Source: Deltaproteobacteria bacterium UBA6601
GTDB lineage: Bacteria > Myxococcota_A > UBA796 > UBA9615
Assembly (NCBI GenBank): GCA_002433485.1
Contig: DJIF01000042.1
Location: 4,877 to 19,286, forward strand
DNA length: 14,410 bases
Direction of reading: 5' to 3'
The position numbers were made by a program, and so were the translations under genes. The notes under the pieces are model-generated. The model was not told the DNA's origin. It did no database searches and saw only the letters and a program-made list of their open reading frames with translations. Shown here in pieces: positions 1 through 6,417 of the stretch; positions within the stretch are counted from its first letter, which is position 1, and every line of letters begins with the position of its first letter.

Positions 1-405
1 ATGTTCCGCAAGCTGCTCGACCAGGGTCAGGCTGGTGACAACGTCGGTGCTCTGCTGCGCGGAATCAAGCGCACTGACATCGAGCGCGGTCAGGTGCTTG
101 CCAAGCCAGGCACGACCACCCCGCACACCAGGTTTGATGCCAAGGTGTACTGCCTTACCAAGGAGGAAGGTGGCCGTCACAAGCCCTTCTTCAAGGGCTA
201 CCGACCGCAGTTTTACTTCCGCACCACGGATGTGACCGGTTCCATCGAGCTGCCCAGCGGGGTGGAGATGGTGATGCCTGGTGATGACGTGGAGATGAAG
301 GTGGAGCTGATCACCCCCATCGCTATGGAAGAAGGCCTGCGCTTCGCCATCCGTGAGGGCGGTCGAACCATCGGTGCTGGCGTTGTAGCCAAGATCCACG
401 AGTAG
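1..405 (+). CDS. tuf: Elongation factor Tu, C-terminal part (5' end outside window)
   Basis: EF-Tu is the GTPase that carries aminoacyl-tRNA to the ribosomal A site. The 134 visible residues correspond to about the last third of a roughly 395-residue protein: the end of domain II and all of domain III. The GTPase domain lies upstream of the window. Recognisable EF-Tu segments are LLRGIKR, ERGQVLAKPG, GGRHKPFFKGYRPQFYFRTT and the C-terminal FAIREGGRTIGAGVVAKI. The ATG at base 1 is an internal methionine codon, not the gene start. The stop is TAG at 403-405, 14 bases before rpsJ, so tuf is probably co-transcribed with the S10 cluster, as in many bacteria that have fusA-tuf-rpsJ. Nothing odd is seen in the visible part. 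Confidence 0.98.
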   Translation: MFRKLLDQGQAGDNVGALLRGIKRTDIERGQVLAKPGTTTPHTRFDAKVYCLTKEEGGRHKPFFKGYRPQFYFRTTDVTGSIELPSGVEMVMPGDDVEMKVELITPIAMEEGLRFAIREGGRTIGAGVVAKIHE

Positions 406-419
406 GAGAGAGCAACAGC

Positions 420-731
420 ATGGCTGACCAGAGCATCCGAATTCGTCTTAAGGCGTACGATCACAACCTCCTGGACAAGAGTGCCAAGGAGATTGTGGGC
501 ACAGTGGACCGTACCGGAGCCTCCGTACGCGGTCCTATCCCGCTGCCGACGAAGATCAACAAGTACTGCGTGTTGCGTTCGCCGCACGTAGACAAGAAGA
601 GCCGAGAGCAGTTCGAGATCCGCACTCACAAGCGGCTGCTCGACATTCTGCAGCCTAACCAGCAGACCATCGATGCGCTTATGAAGCTCGATCTGTCGGC
701 TGGCGTGGACGTGGAAATCAAGTTGAACTAG
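420..731 (+). CDS. rpsJ: 30S ribosomal protein S10
   Basis: S10 (103 residues, the usual length) is a 30S head protein. In E. coli it also works as NusE in transcription antitermination; that second role is family knowledge, not seen here. Diagnostic segments are IRIRLKAYDHNLLD at the N-terminus, RTGASVRGPIPLPT (the extended loop), the SPHVDKKSREQFEIRTHKRL block and the C-terminal LDLSAGVDVEIKL. The ATG at 420 follows a GGAGAG ribosome binding site with normal spacing. The gene lies 14 bases after tuf. It is followed by a 53-base gap and then directly by rplD, whereas the usual next gene is rplC (L3). Confidence 0.98.
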   Translation: MADQSIRIRLKAYDHNLLDKSAKEIVGTVDRTGASVRGPIPLPTKINKYCVLRSPHVDKKSREQFEIRTHKRLLDILQPNQQTIDALMKLDLSAGVDVEIKLN

Positions 732-784
732 TCGAGCTGTTGCTCCTTTGCGGGGGCAGCGGACGACAGGACGAGAGAAGAGTC

Positions 785-1408
785 ATGGCCAAGGTCAAGG
801 TACTCAATATCAGCGGCAAGGAAGTCTCGGAGCTAGACCTCCCGGACGAGATCTTCGCCAATGATCGTTACGATCATCTTCTCCACGAGGTGGTGCGTTA
901 CAGCCAGGCGAATCGCCGGGCTGGCACTTCAGCGGCGAAGACCCGTTCCCAGGTACGTGGTGGCGGTAAGAAGATGTACAAGCAGAAGGGGACCGGACGT
1001 GCGCGGCACGGCGGCTCCCGCGCCCCTCAGTTCCGAGGTGGTGGTGTGGCTCATGGACCGCAGGTTCGAAGCTATGCCTTCAAGATCAACAAGAAGGTTC
1101 GGTCGGCCGCTCTTAAGGGTGCACTGAGCCGACGAGGGCAAGCAGCCCAGGTGGTGGTCTTTGACAGCCTTGAGCTGGAGACCATCAAGACCCGTCCAGT
1201 GGCGGATCTGCTGCGCAAACTGTCCATTAAGTCGGCGCTTTTTGTGTTGCCGGAGTCGGACGAGACCTTCTCCCGCTCGGCGCGCAACATTCCTCACGTC
1301 AAGGTTCTCACTGAGCAGGGTCTGAATGTTGAGGATGTGCTCCGTCACAGCCACCTGTGCCTGACCACCGCCACGGTGGACAAGCTGCGCGAGAGGTTTG
1401 AAGGATGA
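785..1408 (+). CDS. rplD: 50S ribosomal protein L4
   Basis: L4 (207 residues) binds 23S rRNA and its long loop lines the peptide exit tunnel. In E. coli it also represses the S10 operon through the mRNA leader; no such leader is visible here because the upstream gene is tuf. The extended loop lies at about residues 55-100, with GGGKKMYKQKGTGRARHGG and the following FRGGG and HGP motifs. The C-terminal globular part carries the LNVEDVLRHSHL segment typical of L4. I chose the ATG at 785 (MAKVKVLNISGKEV) because it follows a GAGAAGAG stretch. A TTG at 740 would add 15 residues with no L4 character. The gene follows rpsJ with no rplC between, and its stop overlaps the rplW start in ATGA. Confidence 0.97.
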   Translation: MAKVKVLNISGKEVSELDLPDEIFANDRYDHLLHEVVRYSQANRRAGTSAAKTRSQVRGGGKKMYKQKGTGRARHGGSRAPQFRGGGVAHGPQVRSYAFKINKKVRSAALKGALSRRGQAAQVVVFDSLELETIKTRPVADLLRKLSIKSALFVLPESDETFSRSARNIPHVKVLTEQGLNVEDVLRHSHLCLTTATVDKLRERFEG

Positions 1409-1695
1409 AGCGGGTAGACAACATCATCATCCGTCCCCTGCTCACCGAGAAGGCGAGCATGCTCCAGGAAGCCCAGAACACCTACGCGTTTGAGGTGGGG
1501 CGGGACGCAACCAAGATTGAAATCAAGCAGACCATTCAGGAGCTCTTCGGAGTGCGTGTGACGCGAGTCTGCACGCAGGTGGTTCGCGGCAAGAATAAGC
1601 GTTTTGGTCGTTACTACGGCAAGCGCAGCAATTGGAAGAAGGCTTTCGTAACGGTGGCCGAGGGTGAGTCCCTCGACCTCTACACGAGCGTCTAG
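1405..1695 (+). CDS. rplW: 50S ribosomal protein L23
   Basis: L23 (96 residues) sits at the exit of the 50S tunnel and is the docking point for trigger factor and the signal recognition particle. The N-terminal IIRPLLTEKA motif, the KIEIKQTIQELFGVRV helix-strand block and the basic GKNKRFGRYYGKRSNWKKAFV loop are family hallmarks. The length is normal. The start ATG overlaps the rplD stop by four bases (ATGA at 1405-1408), which suggests translational coupling so that L4 and L23 are made in step. The ribosome binding site GAAGGA lies inside the end of rplD. rplB starts 14 bases after the stop. Confidence 0.98.
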   Translation: MKRVDNIIIRPLLTEKASMLQEAQNTYAFEVGRDATKIEIKQTIQELFGVRVTRVCTQVVRGKNKRFGRYYGKRSNWKKAFVTVAEGESLDLYTSV

Positions 1696-1709
1696 GCGAG
1701 GGCAGGACA

Positions 1710-2531
1710 ATGGGCGTCAAGAAGTACAAGCCAACATCCCCCGGCCGAAGGGGCATGTCGGGATCGGACTTCGCTGGAGTCACCAGTGACAGGCCGGAGA
1801 AGAGCCTTCTCGGCAAGTGGAGCCGCAGCGGTGGCCGCAATAACCGGGGACGCATCACTATGCGTCGTCGAGGTGGTGGTCATAAGCGGCGCTATAGGAT
1901 GATCGACTTCAAGCGGGACAAGGTCGGGATTCCCGCCAAGGTAGCCAGCATCGAGTACGATCCGAACCGTAGCGCCCGCATCGCGTTGCTCAACTATGTT
2001 GATGGCGAGAAGCGCTACATCATTGCTCCCCTGGGCCTTAATGTTGGCGACACCGTCGAGACCGGACCGGGCTCTGACATCAAGCCGGGCAATGCTCTTC
2101 CGCTGATCAACATTCCACTAGGTACCTGGGTCTACAACGTCGAGCTTAAGGTCGGCGCTGGTGGGCAGATGGTTCGCTCTGCCGGAACCTACGCTCAGGT
2201 GATGGCTAAAGAGGGCAAGTACTGCCTGCTTCGACTCCCCTCCGGTGAGCTCCGTCAGGTCTTCAATCAGTGTGGTGCGACCGTCGGTCAGGTGGGCAAC
2301 ACCGAGCATGAGAACCTGAAGATGGGCAAGGCGGGCCGCGTACGGTGGCTCGGTCGCAGGCCCAAGGTTCGTGGCGTCGCAATGAATCCTGTCGATCACC
2401 CCCACGGCGGCGGCGAAGGTCGCACCGCTGGTGGACGACACCCGGTCACCCCGTGGGGCAAGCCCACCAAGGGTGCCCGCACTCGCAACAACAAGCGCAG
2501 CAATCGCTTCATCCTCAAGCGCAGGAAGTAA
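1710..2531 (+). CDS. rplB: 50S ribosomal protein L2
   Basis: L2 (273 residues, the same length as in E. coli) binds 23S rRNA near the peptidyl transferase centre and is needed for subunit association. The N-terminal KKYKPTSPGRRG, the central GRNNRGRITMRRRGGGHKRRYR RNA-binding region (about residues 41-64) and the C-terminal AMNPVDHPHGGGEGR are conserved. The last contains His230, equivalent to the histidine close to the peptidyl transferase centre in E. coli L2. The start ATG is preceded by only a modest purine tract (AGGGCAGGAC). The gene lies between rplW and rpsS, the standard position, with 14- and 10-base gaps. No unusual feature is seen. Confidence 0.98.
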   Translation: MGVKKYKPTSPGRRGMSGSDFAGVTSDRPEKSLLGKWSRSGGRNNRGRITMRRRGGGHKRRYRMIDFKRDKVGIPAKVASIEYDPNRSARIALLNYVDGEKRYIIAPLGLNVGDTVETGPGSDIKPGNALPLINIPLGTWVYNVELKVGAGGQMVRSAGTYAQVMAKEGKYCLLRLPSGELRQVFNQCGATVGQVGNTEHENLKMGKAGRVRWLGRRPKVRGVAMNPVDHPHGGGEGRTAGGRHPVTPWGKPTKGARTRNNKRSNRFILKRRK

Positions 2532-2541
2532 GGAGTACGGC

Positions 2542-2820
2542 ATGGCTCGTTCCTTGAAAAAGGGCCCGTTCGTAGACGGCCACCTCCTCGAGAAGGCCGC
2601 TCAGGCTAAGGCCGCCAAGAGCAACAAGGTCATCAAGACCTGGTCGCGGCGTTCCACCATCATTCCCGATTTCATCGGACTGACCTTTGCGGTGCACAAC
2701 GGCAAGAAGTTCATCCCGGTATATGTGACCGATCAGATGGTTGGTCACAAGCTCGGCGAGTTTGCTGCCACCCGGACGTTCTTTGGTCATGCCGGTGACC
2801 GTAAGTCCAAGGTTCGTTAG
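2542..2820 (+). CDS. rpsS: 30S ribosomal protein S19
   Basis: S19 (92 residues) is a 30S head protein that pairs with S13 and takes part in the intersubunit bridge near the A site. The start MARSLKKGPFVDGHLL is the standard family N-terminus, and TWSRRSTIIPDFIGLTFAVHNGKKFIPV and GHKLGEFAATRTF are core motifs. The ATG at 2542 follows an AAGGAG site. An open frame extends upstream to 2431 inside rplB but encodes nothing like S19, so it is rejected as the start. The gene has a 10-base gap after rplB and 11 bases before rplV. Length and sequence are ordinary. Confidence 0.98.
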   Translation: MARSLKKGPFVDGHLLEKAAQAKAAKSNKVIKTWSRRSTIIPDFIGLTFAVHNGKKFIPVYVTDQMVGHKLGEFAATRTFFGHAGDRKSKVR

Positions 2821-2831
2821 GAGAGGCTCTG

Positions 2832-3182
2832 ATGTCTGACAACGGAACTGTGTCGACCGCGAAGCTGCGCTACATGCGCATCTCGCCGCGCAAGGCCCGT
2901 CTGGTAGCGGATCTGGTCCGCGGTCAGGATGTGGAGTGGGCGCTGCGCACCCTGGACTTCACTCGCAAGCGCTCAGCCCCGCTTATTGGCAAGCTGATTC
3001 GCTCCGCCTTAGCTAATGCTGAGGAGTCTGACGCCTCTGTGGACGTAGACTCTCTCTATATCAAGACCATCTACGTGGATGGTGGCCCTACGATTCGCCG
3101 CTTTCGGCCGCGAGCTCAGGGGCGTGCCACCCGCATTCGTAAACGAACCAGCCACATCACCGTGGAGCTCGCCGCTCGCTGA
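2832..3182 (+). CDS. rplV: 50S ribosomal protein L22
   Basis: L22 (116 residues) touches all domains of 23S rRNA, and its beta-hairpin lines the exit tunnel constriction near L4. The core starts at about residue 9 with AKLRYMRISPRKARLVADLVRG, and the C-terminal hairpin is seen in GPTIRRFRPRAQGRATRI followed by RKRTSHITVEL. The start MSDNGTVST follows an AGGAGAGG site directly after the rpsS stop. There are a few more N-terminal residues than in E. coli, which is common. After the TGA at 3180-3182 comes a 58-base gap with a good inverted repeat before rpsC, longer than most gaps in this operon. Confidence 0.97.
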   Translation: MSDNGTVSTAKLRYMRISPRKARLVADLVRGQDVEWALRTLDFTRKRSAPLIGKLIRSALANAEESDASVDVDSLYIKTIYVDGGPTIRRFRPRAQGRATRIRKRTSHITVELAAR

Positions 3183-3201
3183 GCGGTGAAAGAATTGTTC
3201 A

Positions 3202-3223
3202 TCAGGGGCTTGTCGGCCCTTGA
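3202..3223 (+). promoter_or_regulatory. Candidate mRNA stem-loop upstream of rpsC
   Basis: In the 58-base gap between rplV and rpsC, bases 3202-3209 (TCAGGGGC) can pair with 3216-3223 (GCCCTTGA). This gives an eight-pair stem (one G-U) with a six-base loop, TTGTCG. No run of T follows, so it does not look like a terminator. It ends four bases before the GGAGG ribosome binding site of rpsC at 3228-3232. It could affect rpsC translation or mRNA processing, but that is inference, and a chance stem is possible. Confidence 0.35.
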
Positions 3224-3240
3224 AACTGGAGGAATTGAGC

Positions 3241-3882
3241 GTGGGTCAAAAGGTACACCCAGTAGGCTTTCGCCTCGGGACGGTCAAGACCTGGGACTCG
3301 AAGTGGTACTCCCATAAGGAGTACGCGGAGAAGCTCCATGAGGATCTGCGGATTCGGTCTTTCCTTGAGAAGAAGCTCAAGAACGCCCAGGTGAGCAAGA
3401 TCCTGGTCGAGCGTGCTGTTAACAAGGCCAAGGTCTTTGTTTATGCCGCTCGCCCCGGAATGATCATCGGCAAGCGTTGTGCGGGCCTTGAGGATCTCAA
3501 GAAGGAACTCCGCAAGGAGATTGGCACTGAGATCTTCCTCAACATCATTGAGGTGCGGAAGGTGGAACTCGACGCCAAGTTGGTGGCCGAGAACATTGCT
3601 CAGCAGCTTGAGAAGCGGGTCTCTTTCCGCCGCGCCATGAAGAAGGCGGTGCAGGGGACCATGCGGGCCGGTGCTGAAGGGGTTCGTATCCAGTGCTCCG
3701 GTCGTCTCGGTGGCCGCGAGATGGGCAGTCGTAACTGGTATCGCGAAGGACGCGTGCCTCTGCACACGCTGCGGGCGGACATCGATTACGGCTTGGCCGA
3801 GGCGGTGACCACCTTTGGAGTGATTGGAGTCAAGGTCTGGATCTTCAAGGGAGAAATCCTTCCTGGTAGCGAAGAGGCTTAG
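3241..3882 (+). CDS. rpsC: 30S ribosomal protein S3
   Basis: S3 (213 residues) forms part of the mRNA entry channel of the 30S head, where with S4 and S5 it helps unwind mRNA. The GTG at 3241 gives the family start MGQKVHPVGFRLG and follows GGAGG at 3228-3232; the in-frame TTG at 3220 would add seven unrelated residues. The KH domain occupies about residues 35-110, and the C-terminal domain shows CSGRLGGREMG, WYREGRVPLHTLRADIDYG and GVIGVKVWIFKGE. Oddity: the KH loop, normally GxxG (often GKKG), reads Gly77-Lys-Arg-Cys80 here, so the second glycine is replaced by cysteine. A single base change (GGT to TGT) would explain it. The gene is followed by rplP after 18 bases. Confidence 0.97.
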   Translation: MGQKVHPVGFRLGTVKTWDSKWYSHKEYAEKLHEDLRIRSFLEKKLKNAQVSKILVERAVNKAKVFVYAARPGMIIGKRCAGLEDLKKELRKEIGTEIFLNIIEVRKVELDAKLVAENIAQQLEKRVSFRRAMKKAVQGTMRAGAEGVRIQCSGRLGGREMGSRNWYREGRVPLHTLRADIDYGLAEAVTTFGVIGVKVWIFKGEILPGSEEA

Positions 3883-3900
3883 GCCCGAGGAATTGGAACC

Positions 3901-4317
3901 ATGCTGAGTCCAAAGAGAATTCGACATCGTAAAGTTCAGAAGGGCAAGCGCCGCGGCATTGCCCGTCGAGGCTGCAAGGTCAGCTTCGGCGAGTTCGGGC
4001 TGCAGGCCCTTGAGGCTGGTTTTCTGACGTCTCGTCAGATTGAGGCGGCTCGAATTGCCATGACCCGACACGCCAAGCGTGGTGGCAAGGTCTGGATTCG
4101 AATCTTTCCCGACAAGCCTCTGAGCAAGAAGCCTGCCGAGACCCGAATGGGTAAGGGTAAAGGTGCCCCTGAATACTGGGTCGCTACGGTCAAGCCGGGA
4201 CGTGTCCTCTATGAGATGGGTGGGGTTGAGCCCGCGGTTGCCAAGCGAGCCCTAGAACTCGCAGGACACAAGCTGCCGGTTGCCGTACGCATTGTTGAGC
4301 GGGAGGACTGGGCATGA
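3901..4317 (+). CDS. rplP: 50S ribosomal protein L16
   Basis: L16 (138 residues) is a 50S protein close to the A- and P-site tRNAs and is needed late in 50S assembly. The start MLSPKRIRHRKVQKGKRRG, then ARQIEAARxAMTR-like SRQIEAARIAMTR, GGKVWIRIFPDKP and the strongly conserved TRMGKGKGAPEYWVA and KPGRVLYEMGGV are all present. Length is usual. The start ATG lies 18 bases after rpsC with GAGGA upstream. Its stop overlaps the rpmC start in ATGA at 4314-4317, suggesting coupled translation. The final residues VEREDWA differ from the common lysine-rich end; I attach no meaning to this. Confidence 0.98.
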   Translation: MLSPKRIRHRKVQKGKRRGIARRGCKVSFGEFGLQALEAGFLTSRQIEAARIAMTRHAKRGGKVWIRIFPDKPLSKKPAETRMGKGKGAPEYWVATVKPGRVLYEMGGVEPAVAKRALELAGHKLPVAVRIVEREDWA

Positions 4318-4613
4318 ACACCACAGGCCTCCGTACCCTTGACGACAAGGGACTGCTGTTGCGCCGTCAGGACCTGCTCGGTGAGCTCGCCTCGCTGAAG
4401 TTCCGCAACGGCACCGGTCAACTGGATCAGACCGCGGCGCTCAAGGGCGCCCGCCGAGCCCTGGCTCGGGTCAATACGCTCATCCGCGAGCGTGAACTGG
4501 AAAGGAGCCTTTCTCAGGGAGGGCTCGAACGCGAGGTGGGATCCCTGGAGGAGGAGGGCGCAGTTGCCGCTGCCTTCCGCCGTCACATGGGTCAAACCAG
4601 CGAGAACGGGTAG
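4314..4613 (+). CDS. rpmC: 50S ribosomal protein L29, with long C-terminal extension
   Basis: L29 is a small two-helix hairpin protein at the tunnel exit, next to L23. The family core is at residues 6-60: LRTLDDKGLLLRRQDLL, ELASLKFRNGTGQL and ARRALARVNTLIRERE. The protein is 99 residues, whereas most bacterial L29 proteins are about 60-72. The extra residues 61-99 are rich in Glu, Ala and Gly and include LEREVGSLEEEGAV, probably helical and then disordered. No frameshift or fused second gene is evident, and the frame closes at TAG six bases before rpsQ. The start is the ATGA overlap with rplP. Because L29 sits near the exit port, the tail could reach exit-site partners, but that is inference. 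Confidence 0.93.
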   Translation: MNTTGLRTLDDKGLLLRRQDLLGELASLKFRNGTGQLDQTAALKGARRALARVNTLIRERELERSLSQGGLEREVGSLEEEGAVAAAFRRHMGQTSENG

Positions 4614-4618
4614 TTGTC

Positions 4619-4894
4619 ATGACCACGGAAACCGAGACAGTACGTCGTAACAAGCGCTCTCTACAAGGCCTTGTGGTCAGCGACAAGATGGACAAGACCA
4701 TCGTCGTACGCGTGACGCGTCAGGTGAAGCATCCTCGCTATCGCAAGTACGTACGCGTGTCCAAGAAGTACATGGTCCACGATGAGAGTGGTGCTTGCGG
4801 AATTGGTGACCTGGTGACCATCGTCGAGAGTCGTCCGCTCAGTCGCAAGAAGCGCTGGAGTCTTCGCTCTGTCGACAGGAAGGCAGTTGGGTAG
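4619..4894 (+). CDS. rpsQ: 30S ribosomal protein S17
   Basis: S17 (91 residues) is an OB-fold protein and one of the primary 16S rRNA binders in 30S assembly. The core from about residue 11 has KRSLQGLVVSDKMDKTIVVRV, then KHPRYRKYVRVSKKYMVHDE and the family signature GDLVTIVESRPLSRKKRW. The ATG at 4619 lies five bases after the rpmC stop. The only nearby purine stretch is GAGAACGGG, which overlaps the end of rpmC, so translation may depend on readers of rpmC. Length is close to the family norm, with a short extra N-terminus (MTTETET). rplN follows after six bases, the usual order. Confidence 0.97.
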   Translation: MTTETETVRRNKRSLQGLVVSDKMDKTIVVRVTRQVKHPRYRKYVRVSKKYMVHDESGACGIGDLVTIVESRPLSRKKRWSLRSVDRKAVG

Positions 4895-4900
4895 AGAGTC

Positions 4901-5269
4901 ATGATCCAGACAGAATCTACACTTGAGATCGCCGACAACTCAGGCGCCAAGCGAGTCCTGTGCATCAAGGTGCTCGGCGGCTCGAAGCGGAAGTACGCCT
5001 CGGTAGGTGACATCATCAAGGTGACGGTCAAAGAGGCTGTCCCTAACAGCAAGGTGAAGAAGGGTACGGTTACTCGCGCGGTCATCGTGCGTACGGCCAA
5101 GGAACTGCGTCGCGATGACGGCTCCTACATCCGTTTCGATACCAATGCTGCGGTGCTGCTCAACGCTGAGAATGAGCCCATTGGTACCCGCATCTTCGGG
5201 CCCGTTGCTCGTGAGCTCCGCGCCAAGCGCTTCATGCGCATCGTCTCTCTTGCCCCTGAGGTGTTGTGA
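4901..5269 (+). CDS. rplN: 50S ribosomal protein L14
   Basis: L14 (122 residues, standard length) lies at the subunit interface of the 50S, contacts L19 and the 16S rRNA, and is the target of the silencing factor RsfS in many bacteria. The start MIQTESTLEIADNSGAKRVL, the DIIKVTVKEAVPNSKVKKG stretch, and the C-terminal RIFGPVARELRAKRFMRIVSLAPEVL are near consensus. The start follows GTAGAGAG. In E. coli this gene opens the spc operon with its own promoter; here only six bases separate it from rpsQ, so no room for a promoter is apparent between them. Its stop overlaps the rplX start by one base (TGATG). Confidence 0.98.
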   Translation: MIQTESTLEIADNSGAKRVLCIKVLGGSKRKYASVGDIIKVTVKEAVPNSKVKKGTVTRAVIVRTAKELRRDDGSYIRFDTNAAVLLNAENEPIGTRIFGPVARELRAKRFMRIVSLAPEVL

Positions 5270-5601
5270 TGAGTTCCAACAATAAGAACAGCTGTCGGCT
5301 TCGTCGCGGTGACACCGTGTTGGTCCTATCCGGCGCTCATAAGGGCGCAACCGGACAGATCACCGGCTTCAAGAAGGACCGCAGCAGGGCCTTTGTCGAG
5401 GGCGTGAACAAGGTGAAGCGTCACGAGAAGCCCATGCCTGCTCTCGGCCGTACCGGCGGCATTATTGAGAAGGAGGCATCGATCCACATCTCGAACCTCA
5501 GCCTGGTGACGGCTGAGGGTGAACGTACCCGGGTTGGCTACAAGGTGCTTGCCAACGGCCAGAAGGTCCGGGTTGCCCGCCGCACCGGCGAGGAGCTCTA
5601 G
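5269..5601 (+). CDS. rplX: 50S ribosomal protein L24
   Basis: L24 (110 residues) starts 50S assembly by binding the 5' domain of 23S rRNA and later sits near the tunnel exit. The KOW motif is clear: RLRRGDTVLVLSGAHKGATG at about residues 10-29. The later segments VNKVKRHEKP, GGIIEKEASIHISNL and RVGYK are typical. I take the ATG at 5269, which overlaps the rplN stop in TGATG. The in-frame GTG at 5266 is an alternative that adds one residue. The GAGGTG ribosome binding site lies in the end of rplN. The N-terminal MSSNNKNS is slightly longer than usual. Confidence 0.96.
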   Translation: MSSNNKNSCRLRRGDTVLVLSGAHKGATGQITGFKKDRSRAFVEGVNKVKRHEKPMPALGRTGGIIEKEASIHISNLSLVTAEGERTRVGYKVLANGQKVRVARRTGEEL

Positions 5602-5629
5602 CCCACCGCGGCTGGAGCAGGAGGTTCCA

Positions 5630-6178
5630 ATGGCGCTGCCACGATTGCAGACCCAGTACAACGACGAGGTGAAGAAGGGCCTCACCGAGGAGTTCGCCTA
5701 CGCGAACCCGATGATGGTGCCCAAGCTCTCCAAGATTGTGATCAACGTAACCATGGGCGACGCGATTCAGAACGTGAAGCTTCTTGAGACGGCAGCGGCG
5801 GAAATCGCTGCGATCACGGGACAGAAGGCCAGCATTCGCCGTGCCCGTCGTTCCATCGCTAACTTCAAGCTTCGTGAGGGGCAGCCGCTCGGTGTTGCTG
5901 TCACTCTTCGTCGTGCCCACATGTGGGAGTTCATGGATCGCCTGATTTCCCTGGCGATGCCGCGAATTCGCGACTTCCGGGGCATCTCTCGTAAGGCCTT
6001 TGATGGACGCGGGAATTATTCCCTCGGTCTCAAGGAGCAAATCATCTTCCCAGAGGTCGAGTACGACAAGGTCGATCGGATTCACGGGATGAGCATTCAA
6101 TTCGTTACGACGGCAAAAACCGATGCCGAAGGGCTGTCCCTGCTGAGCAGGCTGGGCATGCCGTTCCGCAGCCACTGA
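5630..6178 (+). CDS. rplE: 50S ribosomal protein L5
   Basis: L5 (182 residues) binds 5S rRNA with L18 and forms part of the central protuberance, contacting the P-site tRNA elbow. Family landmarks are the N-terminal LQTQYNDEVKKGL, NPMMVPKLSKIVINVTMG, RRSIANFKLREGQPLGVAVTLR and the phosphate-binding-like RDFRGISRKAFDGRGNYSLGLKEQIIFPE near residues 122-150. The ATG at 5630 follows AGGAGG, one of the best ribosome binding sites in the window. The frame is open upstream to 5519 inside rplX but encodes nothing of L5, so that start is rejected. The C-terminus ends LLSRLGMPFRSH, as in many L5 proteins. Confidence 0.97.
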   Translation: MALPRLQTQYNDEVKKGLTEEFAYANPMMVPKLSKIVINVTMGDAIQNVKLLETAAAEIAAITGQKASIRRARRSIANFKLREGQPLGVAVTLRRAHMWEFMDRLISLAMPRIRDFRGISRKAFDGRGNYSLGLKEQIIFPEVEYDKVDRIHGMSIQFVTTAKTDAEGLSLLSRLGMPFRSH

Positions 6179-6191
6179 ACGAGATAGGGAT

Positions 6192-6377
6192 ATGGCCAAG
6201 ACCAGTAAAGTTGCCGCGTGGAAGCGTGGACCGAAGTTCAAGGTGCAGCACCGTAACCGGTGCCGAGTTTGTGGGCGCCCTCGCGGCTACCTCCGCAAGT
6301 TTGAGATGTGCCGCATTTGTTTCAGGAACCTGGCTCTCGAGGGAAAAATCCCTGGCGTCATCAAGTCCTCCTGGTAG
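6192..6377 (+). CDS. rpsN: 30S ribosomal protein S14, short zinc-binding type
   Basis: S14 (61 residues) sits in the 30S head near S3 and S10 and is added late in assembly. This is the short C+ form: Cys24-x2-Cys27 and Cys40-x2-Cys43 make a zinc site, and the C-terminus FRNLALEGKIPGVIKSSW is the family signature. The longer, cysteine-free type found in E. coli is about 101 residues, so the two are easy to tell apart. The start ATG at 6192 lies 13 bases after rplE with GAGATAGGG upstream. A 60-base gap with an inverted repeat separates the stop from rpsH. Many bacteria keep a zinc-free copy elsewhere in the genome; this window cannot show that. Confidence 0.98.
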   Translation: MAKTSKVAAWKRGPKFKVQHRNRCRVCGRPRGYLRKFEMCRICFRNLALEGKIPGVIKSSW

Positions 6378-6393
6378 GGAGGTCATCGACTCA

Positions 6394-6417
6394 AGGTCTG
6401 CTGAATGGCAGAAACCT
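6394..6417 (+). promoter_or_regulatory. Candidate mRNA stem-loop upstream of rpsH
   Basis: In the 60-base gap between rpsN and rpsH, TCTGC at 6397-6401 pairs with GCAGA at 6408-6412 around the loop TGAATG. The outer AGG at 6394-6396 pairs with CCT at 6415-6417, leaving a two-A bulge at 6413-6414. The AAGGAG ribosome binding site of rpsH lies just downstream. In E. coli, S8 represses its operon by binding a bulged mRNA hairpin, but that lies near the rplE start and the resemblance here is only general. Regulation by S8 is therefore a guess. Confidence 0.28.

Noticed and set aside
732..784. Weak inverted repeats (GAGC-TGTT-GCTC at 734-745, or GCTG 736-739 with CAGC 757-760) in the gap where rplC would be, considered as an L4 control site or a terminator.
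   Set aside because: The stems are only four strong pairs, there is no T-run, and the alternatives compete, so chance pairing is more likely.
3202..4071. A 289-codon minus-strand open frame across rpsC and rplP.
   Set aside because: Both plus-strand genes are certain, and the antisense protein shows no family features.
5519..5629. An upstream start for L5 inside rplX.
   Set aside because: The ATG at 5630 has an AGGAGG site and gives the normal L5 N-terminus; the extra part lies in another gene's frame.
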